Positions 13,991 to 18,840 of a DNA stretch of 18,840 nucleotides are shown piece by piece. Numbering within the stretch: the stretch's first letter is position 1; the number at the start of each line of letters is the position of its first letter. Source of the DNA: Legionellaceae bacterium (GTDB lineage: Bacteria > Pseudomonadota > Gammaproteobacteria > Legionellales > Legionellaceae); NCBI GenBank assembly GCA_947504795.1, contig CANNJG010000019.1, positions 1 through 18,840 on the forward strand, written 5' to 3'. A program made the translations under genes and the position numbers. A model generated the notes under the pieces. It did no database searches, was not told where the DNA came from, and worked only from the letters and a program-made list of their open reading frames with translations.

Positions 13991-16332
13991 TGATGCGAGG
14001 TATTGATTCACGCAATGAAATGGATCCCTCGAAGTTACTGCGTGATACGCGTACGATTGGGCAACGTGTTGCCGAATTTTTTGCACAGCCTGCGAATGTC
14101 ACGGTAGTCATAATTTCGATTGCTGCCTGTATTTATTTTCTTCCTCAAGCAGGTATCATCTGTTTCGTATTTGCCCTTGTTATGTTTTTTTATTCCTATA
14201 CCCGAAAACAAAAATTACCGTTTCGTTTGCCACAAGTGTCTAAAGCCAAAGATTTTAATGACTTAAAACCAGGTATTAAAACACCCTACACCGCCCGTGG
14301 GATCGCGTTTTTCGGCAATGAAAAAATGTCGAATAAGGAAATTTGGTTTGCAAATGAAGATATGCGTACCCACGTATTGATTTTTGGATCAACCGGTAGT
14401 GGTAAAACAGAAGCATTAATATCCATTGCCTACAATGCATTAATACAGGGCAGTGGTTTTATTTATGTGGATGGTAAAGGTGATAACTCTTTATTTGCCA
14501 AAGTATTTTCTATGGTGCGCAGCATGGGTCGAGAGGATGATCTACTTCTTATCAACTTTATGACCGGTGCTCGCGACATTGTGGGTCCGCAAGAAAAAAG
14601 ATTGTCAAATACACTGAACCCTTTCTGCCAAGGCTCTTCTTCAATGTTGACGCAATTAGTGACGAGCTTGATGGGTGAGAGTGCGGGCTCTGGTGATGGT
14701 GATATGTGGAAAGGTCGAGCGATTGCGTTTGTGGAAGCTTTGATGCGTTTACTCGTCTATATGCGTGATGAAGGGGCTATTTTATTAGATGCCAACTCCA
14801 TTCGAAATTATTTTGATTTGGGTCGCTTAGAATCAATTGTCGTCGATAAAGTCTTTCCGCGCGATGAACAGGAATCTGTGAATATCGATCAAATTCCAAA
14901 GCTAGTCACCGATCCGTTGCGGAATTATTTGGCTACTTTGCCGGGTTATAATAAAGAGAAAAAAGGAAAGCAAGTGTCCCAGGTATTGGAGCAACATGGG
15001 TTTATCACTATGCAGTTGGTTCGTAGTTTTTCGTCTCTAGCCGATACGTACGGTCATATTATAAGAACCAATCTTGCTGAAGTAGATTTTAAAGATGTGG
15101 TATTGAATCGACGTATTCTTATCGTATTGTTACCCGCTTTGGAAAAATCTCCTGATGAATTAGCGAATCTAGGTAAAGTGATTGTGTCTTCTTTAAAGGC
15201 GATGATGGCAGCGGGTTTAGGCGATTCGGTAGAAGGAGACTATCGGGATGTGATTGAACGCAAACCGACTAATGCTCCTACACCCTATATCTGTATTTTG
15301 GATGAGTATGGGTACTACGCTGTAAAAGGTTTTGCAGTGGTGCCTGCTCAGGCACGTTCGTTAGGATTCTCAGCGATTTTTGCAGGACAGGATTTGCCTG
15401 CATTTCAGAAGGCATCCAAAGAAGAAGCTGCGTCCATTGGCGCAAATACTAACATTAAAATTTGTATGAAGTTAGAAGATCCCACTGATACTTGGGACTT
15501 TTTCACCAAAACTGCAGGTGAAGCCTACGTGACAAAAGTGGATTCTTTCCAAACTAAAGATACCTCTATGACGAATACGTATGCGGATACGCGTAGTTCT
15601 TCTTTTGAAAAAAGAGCGCGTGTTGATTTATTGGATTTGAAAGATCAAACGGAAGGGGAAGCACATATCTTTTTTAAATCGAATATCGTGCGCTGTGAAA
15701 TGTTTTATGCGGCACCCAAGCCGGTTAAGCGTCTAAAAGTAAATCAATTTTTAAAGGTTGAACCGCCTCCTGATGACTATATAGCCAAATTAAATAAACA
15801 ATTAATTGCATTTCGAACTATTATATCGAGTGATAAACCTGGTATCGATAAGATGATTGAGACTGAAACAATAGGGATTGTGAGTAATGCTTTGCGTGAA
15901 TCCCCTGTTTTAGATCCCATTGAACGCTCTGTTTCAGTATTATTAGCGTATCAAAAACACAACGAACCCGAGAGCGTTGAAGATGTGATTGAAGAGGAAG
16001 TAGTCGGGGTGTTGACTATATTCTCAGCCTTAGTGCAGCCCAAAGATGCTAGCCCTATTTTAGCGAGTGATAAAAAAGCGTTTTCCGAACCGTTACTACC
16101 GATCCAACAAACGCGTGATAATTTGATTGCGATTGAACGTTTAACCGGACAAAAAGCAAATATGGCAGGAAAAGTTGCGAATGAAATTATTAAAGATTTT
16201 CAAATGGTCACCTCGTACCCTCCTGAAGAGCAGCATATGGCAGATTCAGCTAGGTTATCGGAACAAGTCAACCTCATAGGCATTAAAATTAAACGGGCTA
16301 GAAAGATCGCGACTGAAGAAAAGAAAGAGTAA
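13990..16332 (+). CDS. icmO/dotL: Type IV coupling ATPase DotL/IcmO
   Basis: VirD4-family coupling protein ATPase that recruits effectors, directly or through IcmSW, LvgA and DotN, and passes them to the Dot/Icm channel. It has 780 aa, essentially the Legionella length. An N-terminal membrane hairpin lies at about 37-71. The nucleotide-binding domain has Walker A GSTGSGKT at 133-140 and Walker B with ICILDEYGYY (Asp438, Glu439), followed by FAGQDLPAFQKAS of the motor domain. An extended C-terminal region (from about 590) rich in charged helices is the adaptor-binding tail specific to IVB coupling proteins. Two ATGs are adjacent (13990 and 13993); the first overlaps the icmP stop, so the two are translationally coupled. 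No sign of decay. Confidence 0.97.
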   Translation: MMRGIDSRNEMDPSKLLRDTRTIGQRVAEFFAQPANVTVVIISIAACIYFLPQAGIICFVFALVMFFYSYTRKQKLPFRLPQVSKAKDFNDLKPGIKTPYTARGIAFFGNEKMSNKEIWFANEDMRTHVLIFGSTGSGKTEALISIAYNALIQGSGFIYVDGKGDNSLFAKVFSMVRSMGREDDLLLINFMTGARDIVGPQEKRLSNTLNPFCQGSSSMLTQLVTSLMGESAGSGDGDMWKGRAIAFVEALMRLLVYMRDEGAILLDANSIRNYFDLGRLESIVVDKVFPRDEQESVNIDQIPKLVTDPLRNYLATLPGYNKEKKGKQVSQVLEQHGFITMQLVRSFSSLADTYGHIIRTNLAEVDFKDVVLNRRILIVLLPALEKSPDELANLGKVIVSSLKAMMAAGLGDSVEGDYRDVIERKPTNAPTPYICILDEYGYYAVKGFAVVPAQARSLGFSAIFAGQDLPAFQKASKEEAASIGANTNIKICMKLEDPTDTWDFFTKTAGEAYVTKVDSFQTKDTSMTNTYADTRSSSFEKRARVDLLDLKDQTEGEAHIFFKSNIVRCEMFYAAPKPVKRLKVNQFLKVEPPPDDYIAKLNKQLIAFRTIISSDKPGIDKMIETETIGIVSNALRESPVLDPIERSVSVLLAYQKHNEPESVEDVIEEEVVGVLTIFSALVQPKDASPILASDKKAFSEPLLPIQQTRDNLIAIERLTGQKANMAGKVANEIIKDFQMVTSYPPEEQHMADSARLSEQVNLIGIKIKRARKIATEEKKE

Positions 16333-16335
16333 CCA

Positions 16336-16397
16336 CTTGTATCCCTATTCGTTATATGTTTTGATTCTGAGTATAGGCCAGAATTGAATGATACAAG
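16336..16397. repeat. Nested inverted repeats after icmO
   Basis: An outer perfect 8-bp pair, CTTGTATC (16336-16343) and GATACAAG (16390-16397), encloses an inner pair, ATTCTG (16364-16369) and CAGAAT (16379-16384). It begins three bases after the icmO stop. There is no T tract, so a simple intrinsic terminator is unlikely. Confidence 0.4.
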
Positions 16398-16416
16398 GTT
16401 AAGAAAAATATCCAAT

Positions 16417-16473
16417 TTTGCGAGTGCAGAATCTAGAATTCAACCACAGGATCCTCGATTCTGTGTTCGCAAA
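16417..16473. repeat. 17-bp hairpin between icmO and icmN
   Basis: TTTGCGA-GTG-CAGAATC (16417-16433) pairs with GATTCTG-TGT-TCGCAAA (16457-16473): 14 Watson-Crick pairs plus three central positions that would be G-U wobbles in RNA on this strand, with a 23-nt loop. It lies about 50 nt before the icmN start. It could stabilise or attenuate the operon mRNA. There is no following T run. Confidence 0.5.
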
Positions 16474-16524
16474 GAGGCGTTTAGTTTATTGTTGAAAATT
16501 AGCTTCCCATTGTGAGGTTGAACG

Positions 16525-17073
16525 TTGCGAATCATATTATGCATGCTGTTTATATTAAGTTTTGGATGGTTGGACGGTTGCCAACGTTTTCATCCTGCCA
16601 CCACCAGTGTGGAATCCATAAAATTGCCGACGAATGTCAATGATGGTTCGGATGCGGCTATCGCTACCCTGTATAAAAAATTAACTGGCGAAGGTTTACA
16701 GATCAAAACAATGGGGCAAATGTATTTGATAAATATCCCTGCGCGGTTGATATTTGCAGAACAATCACCCCAGATTAAGTGGAATTCTTATCAAGTGCTC
16801 AATGACATTGTGTGTTATTTGCAGTTATTTCGTAAAATCACGGTGCATGTGAATGCTTTTGGTAGCTGCCATCGTTCTAGAAGCCGCACGTATGCATTGT
16901 CATTGGCGCGCGCTAAAGCAGTGGGTAATTATTTGTGGGAACAAAATATAGAAACGCGAATGGTATTTACAGAAGGCGTCGGGAATGATAAACCTATAGT
17001 TGCAGAGGCGGAGTGTACCGACTCTTCTGCGAATGCAAGGATTGAGATTGTGTTTCGGCAGTTAGAGGCGTAG
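16525..17073 (+). CDS. icmN/dotK: Dot/Icm OmpA-like lipoprotein DotK/IcmN
   Basis: Outer-membrane lipoprotein of the Dot/Icm core complex with a peptidoglycan-binding OmpA-like domain. It has 182 aa (about 189 in Legionella). The start is TTG at 16525, with GAGG at 16514-16517 seven bases upstream. A short hydrophobic signal (residues 1-18) ends in LDGC with the candidate lipidated Cys19; Asp at the -2 position is unusual for a lipobox. The C-terminal half carries the OmpA-like fold: VNAFGSCHRSRSRTYALSLARAKAVGNYL, then GVGNDKPIVAEAECTDSSANARIEI, the last segment replacing the usual N-R-R-V-E-I. It is separated from icmO by a 192-bp gap with hairpins and followed after 9 bp by icmM. Confidence 0.9.
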   Translation: MRIILCMLFILSFGWLDGCQRFHPATTSVESIKLPTNVNDGSDAAIATLYKKLTGEGLQIKTMGQMYLINIPARLIFAEQSPQIKWNSYQVLNDIVCYLQLFRKITVHVNAFGSCHRSRSRTYALSLARAKAVGNYLWEQNIETRMVFTEGVGNDKPIVAEAECTDSSANARIEIVFRQLEA

Positions 17074-17082
17074 GAGTTTATT

Positions 17083-17367
17083 GTGACGGTTAAAACCTGG
17101 AATCTGATAAAAAAATCTAAGAATTTTTATGTCAGAACCTATCGAGGTGCAGAGACCGTGATGATTTTTTCCATTCTTTTGAATTTGGGATTAAGTGTTG
17201 GATTATTTTATGCGTATTCTATTAGACCTGAGCCTGGCTATTATGCTACGTTTGGAGAAACACCCCCGGTACCCTTAATTGCCATGGACGACCCCAATTA
17301 TAGTTCGGTACCGCTGTTAGCCGATGATACAAACCCAGATAGTGATGCAAGATACATTCCGAATTGA
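17083..17367 (+). CDS. icmM/dotJ: Dot/Icm inner-membrane protein DotJ/IcmM
   Basis: Small inner-membrane protein that forms a complex with DotI; it corresponds to a truncated DotI. It has 94 aa, matching the Legionella protein. The start is GTG at 17083 with GGAG at 17073-17076, six bases upstream. A single transmembrane segment lies at about 26-46 (MIFSILLNLGLSVGLFYAYS), followed by RPEPGYYATFGETPPVPLIAMDDPN. The same pattern (NFY, IFSI, N, Y, PEP-x-Y-x-AT, PL-x-A, PN) appears in the next protein, showing paralogy directly. DotJ lacks the C-terminal periplasmic domain of DotI. Confidence 0.92.
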   Translation: MTVKTWNLIKKSKNFYVRTYRGAETVMIFSILLNLGLSVGLFYAYSIRPEPGYYATFGETPPVPLIAMDDPNYSSVPLLADDTNPDSDARYIPN

Positions 17368-17376
17368 GAGGATAAA

Positions 17377-18018
17377 ATGGCAGAAGATGCGTTGACTGCA
17401 GTTGTACTGAGAAATAACTTTTACCGTGATGGTCAACGAAAAATGATTGCAGTTCTAATTTTTTCGATTATTTGCAATGTATTATTAGGCAGTATGCTGG
17501 CGTATATCATCACGCACCCGCCAGAACCAAAGTATTTTGCAACAAGCGTTAATGGTCGAATTACGCCATTGGTGGCATTGAACGCCCCTAATCAATCAGA
17601 TTCGGCCGTTTTGCAGTGGGCAAATCAAGCTGCTGTAGCGACCTTTTCTTATAACTTTGTGAATTATCGCTCGGAGTTAGTTGCCGCTTCAGGATTTTTT
17701 ACTCCTGAAGGGTGGGGTCAATTTGTTTCTGCGTTAGCGGGTTCTAACAACCTAGATGCGATTAAAGCGAAAAAATTAGTCGTATCTGCCGTGGCTACGA
17801 GTGCGCCAGTCATCTTGCAAAAAGGCATTTTAAACGGTCGTTTTGCATGGCGTATCCAAATGCCAATCTTAGTAACCTATCAGTCTGCCAGTGAGTTTTC
17901 TCAACAAAACTTGAATGTCACCATGCTGGTAAGCCGCGTAGATACTTTAAATTCACCGCGAGGCATTGGTATCGCGCAGTTTGTTTCTGCGCCGGCTTCC
18001 GGGACGGTAACATCATGA
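17377..18018 (+). CDS. icmL/dotI: Dot/Icm inner-membrane protein DotI/IcmL
   Basis: Inner-membrane component of the IVB channel, related to VirB8/TraM-type assembly factors, partnered with DotJ. It has 213 aa (212 in Legionella). A transmembrane segment at about 23-45 (MIAVLIFSIICNVLLGSMLAYI) is followed by HPPEPKYFATSVNGRITPLVALNAPNQS and a periplasmic domain (about 75-213) including the YNFVNYR and FFTPEGWGQFVSAL segments. ATG 17377 has GAGAGGA just upstream. The stop overlaps the icmK start as ATGA. A single icmL copy is present in this window. Confidence 0.96.
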   Translation: MAEDALTAVVLRNNFYRDGQRKMIAVLIFSIICNVLLGSMLAYIITHPPEPKYFATSVNGRITPLVALNAPNQSDSAVLQWANQAAVATFSYNFVNYRSELVAASGFFTPEGWGQFVSALAGSNNLDAIKAKKLVVSAVATSAPVILQKGILNGRFAWRIQMPILVTYQSASEFSQQNLNVTMLVSRVDTLNSPRGIGIAQFVSAPASGTVTS

Positions 18019-18840
18019 TAGTAAAACGGTGTTATCGTATTCTTTTTGTTGTCAGCATGATCTTATCTCAGCCGTTGAGTTATGCACAAAACACAAGCCC
18101 GACGTCTCAGGCATTGGATCAGTTAAAGCTATTGCAAAGTAAATTCTCTCAAAATACAGGAACGCAGCCCGAATCAGAGCCTCTTTCATCGAATGCTTCC
18201 TCTCCAAAGCGTCCGGATGTCGCTGCGAAAATGAAAATGCGAGCAAAACAGATGGCCGATGCTAAAACAGCCACTCTTGAACAGAGCGCGCCAATGACGC
18301 CTCCTATGCATTTACCAGGCACAGAAAGTGAGAACAAAGTGATTGATAGTTTGGCATTCTCGGGAGTTGAGAATCAGTTGTTTCCTTTGGATAAGGAAAA
18401 AATTCACGAATTAAAGAATGATTATCATAATAATGAATTTGCTAAGGCTGCTGATCCAGGCACGCCGCCTAGACCCATTGCAACGTCTCAATTTGTGAAT
18501 TTATCACCTGGTTCTACACCTCCGGTGATTCGTTTATCACAAGGGTTCGTATCTTCTTTGGTGTTCCTCGATTCTACCGGTTCTCCTTGGCCTATTTCTG
18601 CCTACGACCTCGGCGATCCCGCTTCTTTTAATATTCAGTGGGATAAAACGGGTAATACGCTGATGATTCAATCGATGAAGCTTTATACTTATGGTAATCT
18701 CGCCGTGCGTTTGGTCGGATTGAATACGCCTGTGATGTTGACTTTGATCCCCGGGCAAAAGGCGGTCGATTATCGAGTGGATTTACGTGTTCAAGGTTTA
18801 GGTCCCAATGCGTCTAACTTGCCAATGGAAGAAGGATTGC
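18015..18840 (+). CDS. icmK/dotH: Dot/Icm outer-membrane core protein DotH/IcmK (3'-partial)
   Basis: Core secretin-like component of the Dot/Icm outer-membrane complex with DotC and DotD. The reading frame runs out of the window after 275 codons; the Legionella protein is about 360 aa, so about three quarters is present. A signal peptide occupies about residues 1-24 (basic MIVKRCYR, hydrophobic core, SYA before QN). A Ser/Gln/Pro-rich linker follows. From about 145 the conserved DotH domain begins, with PRPIATSQFVNLSPGSTPP, IRLSQGFVSSLVFLDSTG, PWPISAYDLGDPASFNIQWD and later LIPGQKAVDYRVDLRVQG. ATG 18015 overlaps the icmL stop by four bases. The next gene is expected to be icmE/dotG, outside the window. 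Confidence 0.95.
   Translation, partial: MIVKRCYRILFVVSMILSQPLSYAQNTSPTSQALDQLKLLQSKFSQNTGTQPESEPLSSNASSPKRPDVAAKMKMRAKQMADAKTATLEQSAPMTPPMHLPGTESENKVIDSLAFSGVENQLFPLDKEKIHELKNDYHNNEFAKAADPGTPPRPIATSQFVNLSPGSTPPVIRLSQGFVSSLVFLDSTGSPWPISAYDLGDPASFNIQWDKTGNTLMIQSMKLYTYGNLAVRLVGLNTPVMLTLIPGQKAVDYRVDLRVQGLGPNASNLPMEEGL

Noticed and set aside
1..18840. CRISPR array, tRNA or rRNA genes
   Set aside because: No regularly spaced repeats, and no tRNA- or rRNA-like sequence was recognised on either strand by eye.

Overview
The window reads as chromosomal DNA of a moderately AT-rich gammaproteobacterium of the order Legionellales (Legionella/Coxiella/Aquicella/Berkiella-like). The main reason is a run of Dot/Icm type IVB secretion genes in the Legionella gene order at the right end, next to typical gammaproteobacterial housekeeping genes. 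I cannot name the genus from sequence alone.

Left part (1-7.3 kb). A two-membrane-segment protein of unknown function, possibly cut by the window edge, is followed by a decayed reverse-transcriptase gene that has lost its catalytic core and is frameshifted. Then come djlA (-) and waaA (+), which diverge from a strikingly symmetric promoter, followed by dksA (-) and the tightly overlapped hemA-prfA-prmC operon (-), covering tetrapyrrole synthesis, release factor 1 and its methyltransferase.

Middle (7.4-12.7 kb). A two-gene unit (94 aa and 855 aa, coupled by an ATGA overlap) has no function I recognise. The large protein has an N-terminal membrane segment, a C-terminal membrane hairpin and a glutamate-rich C-terminal tail of the kind seen on Dot/Icm substrates, so it is a candidate effector. 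After it come a secreted HAD-type acid phosphatase (-) with a consensus promoter, a small single-PAS protein (-), a 374-bp stretch with no convincing gene, and a zinc-ribbon Nudix hydrolase (+).

Right part (12.7-18.84 kb). icmP/dotM, icmO/dotL, icmN/dotK, icmM/dotJ, icmL/dotI and the first 275 codons of icmK/dotH form one rightward operon. DotL and DotM belong to the coupling complex that receives substrates. DotI and DotJ are paralogous inner-membrane proteins, and DotK and DotH belong to the outer-membrane/periplasmic core. icmT, S, R and Q are not upstream of icmP, so the dot/icm genes are probably split over several loci.

The most notable non-coding observations are these: (1) a 123-bp MITE-like element with perfect 15-bp terminal inverted repeats and a 5-bp target duplication (GGAGA) sits in the icmP leader, and the duplicated target is itself the icmP Shine-Dalgarno sequence; (2) a 16-bp palindrome overlaps the likely icmP -10 box; (3) the djlA/waaA promoter is a perfect mirror with identical -35 and -10 hexamers on both strands; (4) the icmO-icmN gap can fold into alternative hairpins built from a repeated heptamer.
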